This document shows, one piece after another, positions 22,909 to 35,190 of a stretch of 64,000 nucleotides of DNA. The stretch's first letter is position 1. Each line of letters begins with the position of its first letter. The notes below the pieces were generated by a model. It ran no database searches. It was not told where the DNA came from and saw only the letters and a program-made list of their open reading frames with translations. The position numbers and the translations under genes are program-made. The stretch comes from Paragyromitra xinjiangensis (lineage: Eukaryota; Ascomycota; Pezizomycetes; Pezizales; Discinaceae): contig JBCAMK010000010.1 in the NCBI GenBank assembly GCA_038503065.1, positions 1,240,001-1,304,000 of the forward strand. The letters run 5' to 3'.

Positions 22909-24165
22909 GTCATCACGGTCGCCATGGCCATCACGACCACGATCACCATGGCCATTGTAAACACCCTCGATTGCCGCATGACCCACACGATCACACTGAC
23001 TCCACTCTTTTCGACATCATCTCGAAGTCGAAGCACACAACAAAGCTAGCCGAGCTGATCAAGGAGGATGACGACCTGGTCAACCTACTCAAGGACCCAA
23101 ATGCGAACATTACCATCTTTGCTCCAGGAGACGAGGCCTTCAAGCGACTCCCGAAGAAAGATCCTAAAGATGTTCCCAAGGATTTGTTGGAACACGTCTT
23201 GACGTACCATATTGCTGAGGGGATTCACGACGCTCACGATCTTATCTATCATAACACACTTATAACGAAGTTAGGTGATGATGCCCTAGGCAAGGGGATT
23301 CATCAACGTGTGAAGATCGGGCTTGGTTTTCATGGTCCGGCTCTTAATTACTACAGCAGACTTACGATAGTTGATATAGTACGTACTGACGTATATTCCA
23401 TCTTTACAAATACAGTACTAACGTCGCCCATAAACTAGCGTGCGAAAAACGGTGTAATCCATGGAATTGCCTCCCTCCTATTCCCACCGCCCACAGTCCT
23501 CAAAATCATAGAGGTAGTCCCTACAGCGTTCTCCACCAGTGAGACCGCACTCTTCCGTTCCGGCCTCACCGACGAGCTCCAAAAAGAAGGCAAAGGTCTC
23601 ACAGTTTTTGTCCCCTCAAACAAAGACTGGGAAAAACTCGGGTTCGCAGTGAATGCATTCCTTTTTAGCGAGAAAGGCAAAAAATATCTCCTAGCAATCA
23701 TGAAGTATCACATCGTCCCCGGTCATACTCTCTACAGTGATGCATACGTCACCTCTGGCGATAAGAAAACCACGAACGAAAAAGACGATCCGAATGGCCT
23801 ACCTCATGGATATTCTCACATCTCGCTCCCGACACTACTGGAAGACCGTTACATCTCTACCGATATCACCCGATATGGAAGGTTCCTGAGTTTCAGACTT
23901 AACGGCCTTACCTCCATCCGTATATCCCCTCCTCTCCTAATAATTTCTATCCGCTCATCTAACTAACTGCGTTCTAGCCTTCTCGGATGGCATCGCGAAG
24001 AACGGTGTGATACATGTTCCAGACCGTGTCCTTATTCCACCGCATACTAAGGACGAACATCATAATCCTCTTCAGCAGGGAGATGAAGAGGAGACTGAGA
24101 TGACGGTTGAGGAACTCAAATCCCGCTTAGCACCATTTGTCGACGACCCTGAGTCTGAATTGTAG
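22437..24165 (+). CDS. Secreted protein with two fasciclin (FAS1) domains
   Basis: The model is join(22437..23378, 23439..23919, 23978..24165), 536 aa, in frame; both introns have CTAAC-type branch points. The N-terminus is a signal peptide (MKNLAHFATLLAGALPVLS). A Glu/Asp-rich helical segment (about 40-85) is followed by a His-Asp tract at about 142-178, including seven or more consecutive HD units, then two FAS1 domains (about 187-345 and 350-490). FAS1 cores are visible as NITIFAPGDEAFKRL with YHIAEG, and LTVFVPSNKDWEKL with YHIVPGHTLYSD. FAS1 proteins act in cell-surface adhesion. The His-Asp tract suggests metal binding (inference). No GPI signal is visible at the C-terminus, which ends in an acidic segment. 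Confidence 0.88.
22858..22972 (+). repeat. His-Asp coding microsatellite
   Basis: Tandem CACGAC hexamers inside the FAS1 gene encode the His-Asp tract, then decay into HGHH/HDHHGH variants. Repeat number is likely to vary between strains. Confidence 0.8.
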
Positions 24166-25370
24166 GCTGTGCACAGTGATAGCATTTCATTATAGTATGG
24201 TAAAGATACAGGGGGTAAAAGTTAGTCGGTTGGAGATACATATGGAGGAAATAGTGAAGCAGAGCAAAATTATTTTGGCGTTGCTATTCACATGTTACCT
24301 TGGGCTACATGTAGGGTTAAACTACGTAGAGATAAAATATGTTATTTCAATGAAGAGATATTACTTTGATGAATCTTTTCGCATACAAGTAGTGAATTTT
24401 ATGCTGGGTTGGTTTCACGGCGCCAGGAATTTGAATGAAGGATATTCTTTAAGGACTTAAGATACGAGTGTTCTCTATGTCATGGTTGCTCCACATTACA
24501 CCTCTAGTAGATGGGTACGCGATGAGTTTCCTACGTTGATCTGATGTCCTAATACAATACGTAACTTTGAAGAGAGGTGTTTTATAACCAGAAGAGAATA
24601 CAAGTTACTGGGACTTTTTCACTCCCTATCAGCTAGAAATCTGTTGTTCAGGTAAAGCCCTAGTGCTTAGCAGGAGGTGGGCTATGACGCTCTTGTCGGT
24701 ATTTAGTGTGTTCAGTCATAGAACGATGAGAACGAATCTTAGAGGGCTACTAAGCCCCACCCACCCTCAAGCCGCAAAAGGGTGTAATTGACTTTCTAAA
24801 AGACCTAAAAGGGTAGGTATATGGATGTTAGTGCATATGGTTAGCTGTTGGGGCGAAAGCGTTGTCGTAGGGCTGGCATCGGAGGGTTTTATATGGGCGG
24901 AATCCCTGTCATGGGTGGTTACCCTATAAAATACGTTGGCCACAACGACGTTTGCTGCTGTGAACACTACAGGAAGGAAAATATAACCTAGCATAGCTTG
25001 CCTAACACAACCAAAACCGAAGGACAAAGAAACTTTCCCATGTCATCTCCCTTTCTACGCCCTACTCCACATCGTTCCTCTTCTCACCATGGACGTCTCC
25101 TCATATAGTCCTTTCGCCTTCAAGGCCTTCATCACGCGCAACTCCCCCATCGACAGAACTTCGCAATGCAGAACCCGACATGAAACGCAGTAACGGGTGT
25201 GTCCCAAAGGCGTCCTGTAGCGTGAGGTAGAAGTTCGGCATAGCGCCTCATGAAACTGTGAGACTAGTCATTGGCCTCGGCTTTAGGGCAGAGAGCACAG
25301 AAAGGTTCAACGAGAAGAGGTACCCCTCTGTTAGTGACACTGGCGTTGATGCCATTGTTCCATCTCCGCT
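24166..25370. other. Intergenic, no gene seen
   Basis: This is the 3' flank of the FAS1 gene and further DNA without a supported exon. The frames at 24137-24460 (plus) and 24767-25027 (minus) have no recognisable features. A TACATGTA palindrome occurs near 24305. Confidence 0.4.
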
Positions 25371-25676
25371 TTGGGTAGCTCCGCCGCGTACATAGAAGGA
25401 TCATCCAGATAGCCGTCCTTAACCTCCGTGAACCCCGCCAAGATCACGAGTGCGGAGCCCGCTGCCCACTACCCACAGTCTCGCGCCCTTGATAAACTTC
25501 TCCAAGTCCTTGGACAAACCAGCCTCCGTCATCACCGTTGGATACTCCCAGTCAGTGGCAACGGTGACGTACTAGACATCAAAGCCCGTGAATGAGATGC
25601 CAGCGCTAAGGCGTAGCTTCCTGTCGACGTGTGTGCTAAGCGCTTCATTCATGACACGGACAGGAATAGCTGCAGT
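25371..25676 (-). pseudogene. Broken gene fragment, family unknown
   Basis: Reading the minus strand, a probable acceptor (CTGCAG) near 25670 leads into a protein-like frame: AAIPVRVMNEALSTHVDR, RLSAGISFTGFDV, a stop, YVTVATDWEYPTVMTEAG, LSKDLEKFIKGARLWVVG. The frame then shifts to continue as VILAGFTEVKDGYLDDP and MYAAELPKAEMEQW before a stop. So at least one premature stop and one frameshift interrupt a reading that otherwise looks coding. I do not recognise the family. A minus-strand Pro/Ser-rich frame just upstream (25711-26046) could be part of the same locus, but I could not link it. Confidence 0.45.
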
Positions 25677-28600
25677 GAGTAGTTTATTGGGAGCAGTATA
25701 CATTTGATAACTATGCACTCAGAAATTGGGTTGTATTCGTAGCATTCAGAGTCGCATTCGAGGAACGAGGGATGCTGGGACTGACAGCCGCAAAGATGGA
25801 GGGGTGATGGAACGCAGGATCAGAGGGCCGTCGAGGTTCTTGACTTGATGCATGTGGAAGGCGGGAGTGGTTTTGTTGAGTGGGAGAGATGTTGGGAGAG
25901 GAGGGTGTGGATGAGGAGGGGGAGTGAGTCCAGAAGCGAGAAAGCGGTGGATAAATAGCTGGATATTGGCGGCTCCAGGATATCAATTTCGCACAGTGCA
26001 TCCTTGCTACTGGTAGCACGAAAATCTGTCCCAGCGGCCGCCTCAACGTAAGCTTTGCTTTCTATCGTACTTTATTGTTGAGGCTTCAGATGGAGATGGG
26101 GTAGCCTACTCAGCGAGGGTTCACACTCCGCCAGATTTGCAGAGCTAAATTGAATCTCCAGAGATTATAGGGTCTAACCGTTCGCAGTTGAGAGGAGTAT
26201 TAAGACTTCTGTGGGATTTTTAACAGAGGTATATTGTTAAAATCTGACACGGATAGGGTGGTATTCAATGTCCAGTTGCTTTTATAGCAGACTACAGATG
26301 ACGGTCAGATACGAGGCAGGCAAATTTTGCCCTGGGCCTTTATATTTGCGTCTAGAAGTGGCATTGTTTGTCAGTATGACAAAGAGGTTGGCGGAATTAT
26401 TCTAGGTGAGGAAGAAGGGTTAGGGCAGCTTGGCAAGCGTGCAAGACAAGCATGGATCCCGGAATGCAAATGATTTAAGTTTATTCTCCACGAAGCACAA
26501 AAGTGAGGCAGCCCTTCTGTTGCGCTCCATGTACTTAAGCTTGCTGCAGGCAGCCTGGCAATCTTGCAAATGATGTACCTTTATCTGAAGCCTGGGAGAA
26601 AGTTATAGTAGCCAGAAATGTGGGCGGAGGTCGCGGTACATAAGAAAAAAAAGAGCGAGCCTTGGGGGGTAGATTAAACCCGAAGGGTCGATTAAACCTT
26701 TGCTCGTTTCTTTAGGTACGTTAGCTATAGGTGCACTTATAGCTACGCTAACAGCGTATGGATGACTCCTAATGCTCTCAACCATGCACCGAGATGGGTA
26801 AGTAGGAGAATCCTAAGCCTTTTGGGCAGTACTGACGCTGCAATGGTTGCTTTGGGAGATCCTATCGAACATCCTGATTCACGATTCTTGGGATTAAATA
26901 TAACACTCTCAAGTAAGTCATGTCATGATCAGTTTATCTCTCAGTCTAGGGTTTTCAATTTGAACAGAAGAGAAATACCAGTTGCATTGTTTACAGACTG
27001 GAAGAAAGCCCAATACATGTATTTATAGACATAAAAGCCCTCCTGTTCCTAAAATTTGCAACGGTGTGCTAACATTCTGTCCTCACTTACCCAAATAGGC
27101 AAACGAGTAGTTTGTAGGGTAACACCAACAAAAGTACCCTTTCGATAAGACTAGTTACTACCCATAAGAACAAACACATAAGAATATGGGCGCCCGTGTA
27201 GTTGGGGTCCTCCTATAAACAAGGACTATGGAGTGTGATCGTGCCGGCTTGTGTGGGCAAAGTTACCCACCCTCGTTGATTCAATTAGTTTTACCCAATT
27301 GGTGTTTAGCAAATAACAAGGCTACCAATGACTGGCTGAGCCCGTGAAAATCTGCACCCAACACTTCTCAATAGCGTTTATCTACTATGCCTTTTCTGGT
27401 AATCCCCCCGCGAAGGTGATGCGAGTAAGCCTGCCCAGGGCCCCCTACGCCTTCTCGCGTATATCCCACGAGGGGTTCCCTTGCTCAGAATTCGAAAGTT
27501 GAAGCAAAACTCAATTGCCGGGTTTTAAATGTAAGTATTAGCGATATCTTGAAGTGCGTGTAATGCAACACGTTGAATATACTCGAAAAATACGGGAGCT
27601 ACCTTTTAGAGTCAAATTTGAGTTCCATATGCAGCTACCCAAAGCGCATGATTTTCAAACTCTACCATCTCATATCGCCGTGCAATCCTTATCCAATTAC
27701 AGTCAGATTAAGATCTATGCATCTAGCTTGTCAATAATTTAAGGTAGCATACAACGCCATACATCCATGAGCCAAGAGGAACCCTCGTGTCAACTCTTTC
27801 ACTAGTTGCTTGGTCAGAACATGCATATCGATCACCCCACTTTACGTTTGTAGTTTAAAACTCACTCAATTTGGTGTGTCTCGCCTATTCCTTACAAAGT
27901 AGACTCATGTTGTCAAAATTTCAACGGGGTTAACATTATGTGTTCTGAGCCTATATACATGTAGTTGCGGATTGTATGTTTATACCTGTGCACGTGCCTG
28001 AGAAGGCTAACTACGAGAATCTTTGTGGGTATGTGCATTACCCCTATTTTACAAAACTCGCGACCCAAAATACGCTATATAGTTGTAGGGGAAAGTCCCT
28101 AGTCTCGTGCCCAGCCCCACTATACAGCTTACTGGGTACGCAGCAAGCTGCGTGTATAGGGCTAAGCACGAGACTAATATGTCCCCAGCTTTGTGTCAAC
28201 CATAACCTATAGCTAGCGTTTGTGCCATAATACCGATACCACGTAAAGAGTCTTCATCTCAGATTGCTGCTTAGTTGCATTATTAGGGCTAATTCTTTGA
28301 TTGGCTTACCCTTTCTCCTGCAGGCTCTCAGTGCCAATCTTCCTTCCAGAATAGGATAGATTATACAAGCAACCGCAAGTAGGGCCGATATAACTTGCTA
28401 CTTAGTACAGGTGACGTTAGTGAATTAAAACCCCGTCAGTACTAGCAAGCATCCTATCGCAGGTTGAACAAGTTTATTTATAGGGGAACAGGCGTTTTAC
28501 ACCGTGCAGCAATAGTAAATCATCGCCTTGAAGATTCTGCCCTAGACAACACAGGAAGCTCTCCGTACATGTTGAACTGGCTACAAATTTCAATTAGCTT

Positions 28601-29121
28601 CGCAATCTCGTCATCTGACTGCCCTCACCCTTTCATCATCTTGGGGATGCGGCCAAGTGCTAATTTGTTTCCTATCTTTCGAATTCAATAGAAAATGCGG
28701 ACAATTCTGCCTCGACAAGCACTTCGCTTCATCTAAAGGGCCTATTTCTCGAATATGATGATTGTCTTTAGAGCAACCTAAAGATTTTTTTAGAACCAGC
28801 TCTTGAGAAGTCACTCAACCTAAAAGGGGTTAGCCTATCCTGTAAGGCTAGGTTGTGAACGAAAAGAGGCAATAGTTTGAAAATTCGCCTAATAGTTCCT
28901 AATCGATGTTTCCATACGCATATACGCAAAGGCACTATTTGGCCGTTATTCGGTGAATTTTGCGAGAATCCCAAACACCTAGCTTAGGTACCATATTGTA
29001 CCTAACTATAGCCCGTGACATCACCACAGCCGCTTTAAGGTCGCCACGTCTTCTTGGCCATCCCCCAACCCTTCGCGAATTTCCCTAGCAGTGTGGCCAC
29101 TCAAGATCGAAAATAGTCACT
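25677..29121. other. Gene-poor stretch
   Basis: No supported gene in 3.4 kb. Frames at 26762-27028, 27976-28212 and 28464-28691 lack motifs. It contains a small foldback at 28100-28176 (listed) and TACATGTA palindromes near 27013 and 27956. The right end is the promoter of the F-box gene. Confidence 0.45.
28100..28176. repeat. Small foldback element
   Basis: A 77-bp inverted repeat. The outer 11 bp are perfect (TAGTCTCGTGC at 28100-28110 against 28166-28176), followed by AGCCC / GGGCT pairing, giving arms of about 18 bp with two mismatches. The end sequence recurs as a single arm at 46950-46966 with two differences, so it is a dispersed repeat. Confidence 0.6.
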
Positions 29122-31279
29122 ATGGCATCTCTCTCAGATCTCCCCGTCGAGATTATGCAAAAGATTATCCAGGAGGTGCTTTTCCCCCTGTTTGAGTGTT
29201 TCTCCAGAAAACCCATCAGAAGTCAAGGTACTAACAAGCTCCTGTTAACGTTACCACACCAGATACCATCCACACACCTAAGGACCTTATCAAATCTGTC
29301 TTTGACCTGCAGAAGCATTGCTCCCTATGTTCTCCCGTATCTTTATAAGACTTTTCATATCCGTATAGCCGGCTATAAGTCCGCGGGACACTATGTCCGA
29401 TCTCTCCTCACCCTTGCAGGGTCGGAAAATCCGTTTCAACCATTACGATACGTCAAGGATGTAGTCATCGACGGATACTGGAAATTCAGCAAAGAAGTAG
29501 ACGGCGACGAATATCAAATCATCCATACATTATCAACTGAGCCATTTGACGATGCCTCTAGTGGACTTGATCGGGCTCTTTACTTACTTATGCAAAGTCT
29601 CCTAGACCTCGAAAGCTTCACGTAAGTAACGATATATGCTAACTCGCCCTTCTTAATGGATTGGTTTACTAATATCAACAAAAGTTGGAAGGTAGTCCAC
29701 ACTCTTCCACCAGCTATCTTAGAAGAGTTACCAAAGTTTCCAAGCTTCAAATCGTTTGTATCCTATTGCGACCCGCACATTGTATCCACTGTCGAGGGTG
29801 AACGAGAATTTGTAGTAGGCCTGGATCCAACTAGTCTCGTATCATCTTCCCTCGAGACCCTGCACATGCTCGAGTTGTCAGATTTACAGCAGTGTATTCA
29901 ATTTGGCGACGTCCTGCGATCTCGAGGGACGTGGGAGAGGCTCAGAAACCTTAAGATTACCCTATCAACATGGTATTCCTGCAAGCAAGTTGACATTGAA
30001 CCCAATGACCACGACCTACTCTCTATCATCTTCCGACCATACCCTCAGGGCCAGAAAAAGAAACTCAAACTCACACATCTAGCGCTGTCAGATCTCCAAT
30101 GTCATGCTCGTGGGGCCAGAGCCTTAGACTCATGCATTGACCCCTCAACATTGGAGGAACTTTATTTCTATTTCATCCACGATGCTAACGTTATCTTTAA
30201 TGCATGGACTCTCTCTACTTCAAATCCTAATACTATGGAAATGCCGAACTTGAAGCGGCTCTATATCCGCGAAGAGCGTGAATTCCCATACCTCGAAGCC
30301 TTCATGTCGCAATTCATTGATCCAAAGCGCAAAGGGGGGAAAGGCCTCGAATGGCTTGAGTTACACTCTTGGCATATCGAAATTCCGTTCGGCGGCGGCA
30401 TCGGCTGGGGTGGTTACCATTCCAACCAAGGGACGGATGTTCCGTTCGGCACCTTTTGCGCGCTCGCTGGAGAGCGAAGAATAGCTAGGGATTTGCAAAC
30501 GGTGGATGAAAGGAATTCATGGGGATTGAAGAAGATGTATCTGGATCTGAGGCGAAATGGCCCGTTCGGTGGACCAAAAATAGTCGATAATATTAAAGAG
30601 TTTTTGGCGCCGTTTTGGAGACTAGAGATTTTGGCTCTGCCAGTTTCATATGACGAGGATACGTGGGTGAGTAACTTATTGTTGTCTGGTCGCGTGATAT
30701 GTCAATATTCACCATTCAGCAATTACGCTCTGACACAAAGCAGGCAGGCTTTGTGCAAACCGTATCAGCGCTTCCTGAGCTAAGATACCTATACCTTTTA
30801 AATTTTCGCAACGAAAAGGAGACTGCCGGTGGATATTATCGCATACCCCGACGCCCCACTAATCGCCAACCTCCGCAGCGCGCACCTAGGCACTGGGGAG
30901 TAGCCGCCAAGGATGCTCTCGAAATAGCAAGGGCAAACCGGCTGCATCTTCACTCTAAATTGGATTTTCCGGGTATCATTTACTCCTTCAAGCTGCATTT
31001 CACGAGGTGATAGGGCTGACTAGGCATTTGTAAATAGAAGGTACGTCATCAAACTACCCTATAGATTCGACCTGGCGTGGAAAGTTGCATTATATCGGTA
31101 TCCGGAATATTAAACCCGACGCCGAGCGAGAGACGATGGTATGGAAGGTGGTGTTAAAACAAACAAAGTCGAGGAGAGGAAGAAGTAAGCAAGAAACGAA
31201 TGAACATGGGGAATTTATAGAGTTGGCCAAATTGGATGCGGCGGATGTTGTGGAAACGACACTTTTCTATGATAGGTAA
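29122..31279 (+). CDS. F-box-type protein, possible LRR-like body
   Basis: The model is join(29122..29621, 29685..30666, 30744..30972, 31065..31279), 641 aa, in frame. The first intron has a TTTACTAAT branch site and GTAAGT donor. The N-terminus resembles an F-box: MASLSDLPVEIMQKIIQEV, then LRTLSNLSLTCRSIAPYVLPYLYKT split by an insertion. Leucine-rich segments follow (LETLHMLELSDLQQ, LKLTHLALSDLQ, LEELYFYFI, LKRLYI, LEWLELHSW). Such proteins usually recruit substrates to SCF ubiquitin ligases; the target is unknown. Between about 30803 and 30900 the chosen frame becomes Pro/Arg-rich while another frame reads more protein-like (DIIAYPDAPLIANLRSAHLG), hinting at compensating frame changes. Earlier exons are firmer than the last two. 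Confidence 0.7.
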
Positions 31280-33043
31280 TAATTCTTTCCCTGTGTGCCT
31301 AGGTTAGTCTCGATTCCAGACCTTTTGGGAAAATCGCTATTTATTTTGGGTGGTTGACGCGATGCCTAGCTAGGTCTTGCACTTCACATACTACTAGAAA
31401 TAACCTTGGAATATTCGAAACTTAATACTTACATAATACAATTTCTTAAGATCGCTTTGAGTCCTGACAGTAAATTCAAATTTAAGGCTTCTGAGTTGAT
31501 CATCGCATGCGGACTAACTGTTCCCTGTAATTCCTGACCAAAGCTTACTGATAGTATACGTAGAACTTCTGATAATACATATCATGGCTCCTGGGCATCT
31601 GGAAAACACACACACCAGAAACGTTCCAGCCTTGCTAGCCAAAGATAGCTAGAGTAAATAAAGACTATAGCTAAGGCAACTCCCCTTACACCCATACTTT
31701 GGAGCAAACCATAGCCTGCTGGGCCTAGTAATAATAATTAGTTCTTATTTGTAAAAAGATATGACTTTATATATACTTATCGACGCCCTGTTTAGTCACC
31801 TGATTGATCACCTGTCACGCTGGACGATGGCTACCCAGATAGAAATCATTGAGTAAGCACCCTAGGCCTGTGGCAAATAAGTGGCCGCGTTCGGGACAAA
31901 ATGTTCTGGTGTACATTGGCCTATGCTTGAGATACAGTTCATCCATTCCGATACCATTGTATCGCTCTACGTAAAACTACAAGTTGCACAACGAAGTTAT
32001 ATATATAGATGACACTATGAATATTCACTAATGCTGCGTAATCACTGCCCGAGAGGAACAGTAGAAATATACCAAGAACACGAGTAGCACGCGCTCACGA
32101 AGCATTTTGTATGCCTAGCACCCACACTCAGAGTGTGCGTAAACCGTGTCCTGTGCATGAGCAACCGGGTTAATAAGTGTAATTAATATGATCCTTAAGT
32201 TTCTAGACGATAGAAACTACATGGCAAGATATGTGGGTGGTGTGGCTACAGCCTAAGTTGCTGCACAGAATACCAGTGTAGCTTACACTATTACACCTTT
32301 CACTGCGTAATCTACACAGCCAAAGAACTATATATTGACAACATGCATCGATGCTTCTAGATCTTACGCATGTTTCACCCACTATATGTACCATAGTAGA
32401 TGGAGAGCTCTACTATTGGCTTAGAGTATATCTTGCTCTGCAGCTTCCAAGCGATCGGCGAATAAATTTATCGAACAAGCCTTTCTAATTTCTGTAATAT
32501 AGCACTAGCTTTTTTTACCTTAGCCATCAGAAAATTTCACATTTCATACTCAAAAAGCATTCCCAGAGTAAGTGGCTAATCACGTAAGGTCACTCGACAT
32601 TTGAAATAACCATTTATTGGAGATACTTCCTAATACGGGGCTTGGCCTTCGGGATCGGAATGATTGAGAGACAGGCACCCGAGCACACGGGCACTCGGGC
32701 ACTCGGGCACCCGAGAGAGCTATTTAGATAGGGGCCGTATGCCCACCTAGCAAGCAAGCAGTCGAGTCTTCTATTCCTCCCTACGTGCTCCCAATATTAC
32801 AACACCATTCAATCCATGAAACTAACGAAAAAGCGAATTAAAGACGTCGCAGAAACTTTAAACCATACGAAGAATTTTATCTTTACTAGATGCGACGTTA
32901 TCACTGTTAAATTGATGTCAGGCACTAATGCTCTAAAACACACTTCCCTAACGGATTTTTTTTGAAATTCCACCACCACAAACCACCGCTAGCCTTATCA
33001 CCCTGGAATCTGTTATTCCCCAAAGTACATAACAGAAAAAATT
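31280..33043. other. Intergenic, gene-poor
   Basis: No supported gene. The frame at 32203-32394 (minus) has no motif. A short tandem of GGGCACTC-like units lies near 32688-32714. The right end should carry the promoter of the hypothetical gene at 33044. Confidence 0.4.
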
Positions 33044-33517
33044 ATGGTACCAGCACTTGAATCCCCATCTATTTCAGGACCTTCCGCTACGAGCTCGTAT
33101 GAGCTCGTACCTACACGTATCTATTCGGGGGAACTTGATGGGCTCGATGAACCTAGACTTCCCCGACGGTGGAAAAAGATAACCCAGTCATCCAACCCGT
33201 CAAATCCTGCAAGGCCCCTCTCCAAGCCACAACCACTTCTTGTAGACAGGCTTTCTTCAACCTTAGGGCCAGATACAGAGCAGTTTCTGGAACTAGACCC
33301 TGCTTCCAGTACAGATGCTTTAGTCTGGGCGCGAGAGTTGAGAGTTGGCCAACCTCGGGGTAGCTCTTACTTTTCTCTTATCGATATCCCAGAGCTAATG
33401 AGGAAAATAACCTATAGGCTCACGTGGGGACGAGGATTTGATGATAATTTCTATGAAAGGGATTTTGGTGGTTTTATTTATCATTTCTCTTATCTTTATG
33501 TGCAAATGTATCTTTAG
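33044..33517 (+). CDS. Hypothetical 157-aa protein
   Basis: A single-exon frame from an ATG (AAATTATGGT). The N-terminal third is Ser/Pro-rich and probably disordered; the middle is charged (PRLPRRWKKITQ). The C-terminal part is more ordered (DALVWARELRVGQPRGSSYF, then an aromatic tail FGGFIYHFSYLYVQMYL). No family is recognised, and a continuation in another exon is possible. It stands in a gene-poor region and may be an orphan or a remnant. Confidence 0.4.
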   Translation: MVPALESPSISGPSATSSYELVPTRIYSGELDGLDEPRLPRRWKKITQSSNPSNPARPLSKPQPLLVDRLSSTLGPDTEQFLELDPASSTDALVWARELRVGQPRGSSYFSLIDIPELMRKITYRLTWGRGFDDNFYERDFGGFIYHFSYLYVQMYL

Positions 33518-34362
33518 CTGGGTGAAATAGAAATAGGCTCGATGTTGGGCTCTGGGCGTAAGCAACGGGCCTCTGTATTGTATTTTAGATTGCAGTGGAG
33601 GTTTTTTCCATGGAAGAGGTTTTGTCGATTAGTGTGCAACTATGTACTGTATGAAACCGTAACTAGAGATACTCTATGGTTGATACCTCTAGCGACCGAA
33701 ATATATCACCCTCAGCTGTATATATCTAGTGAAGTGAGTCATATGCAACAGAGGGTGAGATGTGTGGTGACCAGAGGCTTAAGCCCTCGCAGCGGATAGA
33801 CGAGGCACTTAGCTACCTCAAAAGCTATGGCAGAGGGTATTTTTATATTATATTCCATTCCCATATTTCAATAGAGATCCTATTATTCTCCCTCCATCTC
33901 CTGCAAATCTTAAGGACGCCTTACGGCCTAAGTTACTCGGCACATGTTACTTCACATGCCAGGCTAGGACCATCAACGACTTTGACCTCTCGCAGATCAC
34001 CCGAGGGGATATATGTTTGCTTTTCACTAGTGCCTGAACAGGATCTGGTATATTACTGACCCGAGTGCGGAGGGTGCAACGAGTGATAAAACATGATCGT
34101 GTTACTGTTTCTCTGAAGTTCAATTTCGCGCCTGGTTTATAGGTGTCCGCTTCTGATGTTCTCAATGCCAAATTTTTTCATCAAAGTTCATAGGAGCTCC
34201 AAGCTACCTATGTTTAGGGGAATAGCCAATGGTTTCCTTTTTTACCGGCGGCAAGCTTACGAAAATCTACTTATCTAGGCGGTTTGTTGAGGAATTTTCT
34301 GACTAGTCGTTTTTTAAATCCTTATGGTACAATGATCAGTGACCCTCTGATCCCTAAAATTC
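33518..34362. other. Intergenic, no gene seen
   Basis: Short frames on both strands without motifs. The right end is the 3' flank of the minus-strand Pex39-like gene. Confidence 0.4.
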
Positions 34363-35190
34363 CTACGGCCCAACACTCCCAGCGCTGCTCGCTATCCCCT
34401 TCTTTTCCGCGTTCTTACCTGGGCTATCAGCTGTGATTTCCCATGGTTTCCGCCTCTTTGCTTTAGTCGCCTCACTGGGTGGAGCCGTATTCAACACGTT
34501 TGGTATATCTCTTATTCCTGGGATAGGTTGTCCAGTCGTAATGAGCTCGACAATATGGGCAAAAGTAGTCGGATATGGTGCTTCCACTTTTTCGGGAACA
34601 GGAGTCGAAGAAGCTGAATTGGCGCCTGTTTGTTCAGGAGACGGCGAGATGGCATTGATGGGGAAATTATCGCTGTCGACGACGGGATTTGTTGTATCAA
34701 TGGACGGACGGCCAAGGATCGAGGCCGACTCCTTCCTTTGGTGAGATCGAGCTATGGTAGAAGCTGCTGGGACTGGTTCTGGTTCTATTTTCATCGAGGC
34801 TAATGCAGCGGGATCTTGCTGAGCCACCCAGGAATTGAAGACGTCATAGTCAATCTGGATACCTGATTTTCTACAGCAGCGGGGAGGAGCATCAGCCAGG
34901 AACAGTCGACGATCTCAAGATTGAGATAGCGGACTTTGAATAAAAGAAGCATTTTGCTCGTAAAGTCAGCGTAGCTGCTTGTTCTGGGAAAGATGCCGAT
35001 GATAATATTGACTGCAGGCCAGCCTATTGCAGAGTTTAGAATGATGCACAGCGTCCGCCCTGACGGCTCATTCTCGCAATTGGCTGGAAGGGGAATATTT
35101 TACTTGGAATTCATGATCAGCAGCCCAGTCGTAAGCACAGATAGCCTCGAAGCTGGCAAGGTCAGCAGACTGAGTGTCTTGAACCGACAT
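34363..35190 (-). CDS. PEX39: Pex39-like peroxisomal import factor (KPWE protein)
   Basis: The model is complement(join(34363..34854, 35104..35190)), 192 aa, in frame; the intron is 249 bp. Exon 1 reads MSVQDTQSADLASFEAICAY. The conserved block is FAHIVELITTGQPIPGI (about 127-143), followed by KRRKPWE with KPWE at 165-168. Human C6orf226 and yeast Yjr012c share this F-x2-hydrophobic ... PIPGI ... KPWE layout. They have been described as Pex39, a factor assisting Pex7-dependent PTS2 import, with the KPWE motif contacting Pex7. I recall that from published work and have not checked it. The rest is low-complexity and probably disordered, with a 24-residue tail after KPWE. Assignment rests on the two motifs. 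Confidence 0.7.

Noticed and set aside
22488..23036. 182-codon minus-strand frame over the FAS1 gene
   Set aside because: Shadow of the CACGAC repeat (poly-Val reading) opposite a well supported sense gene.
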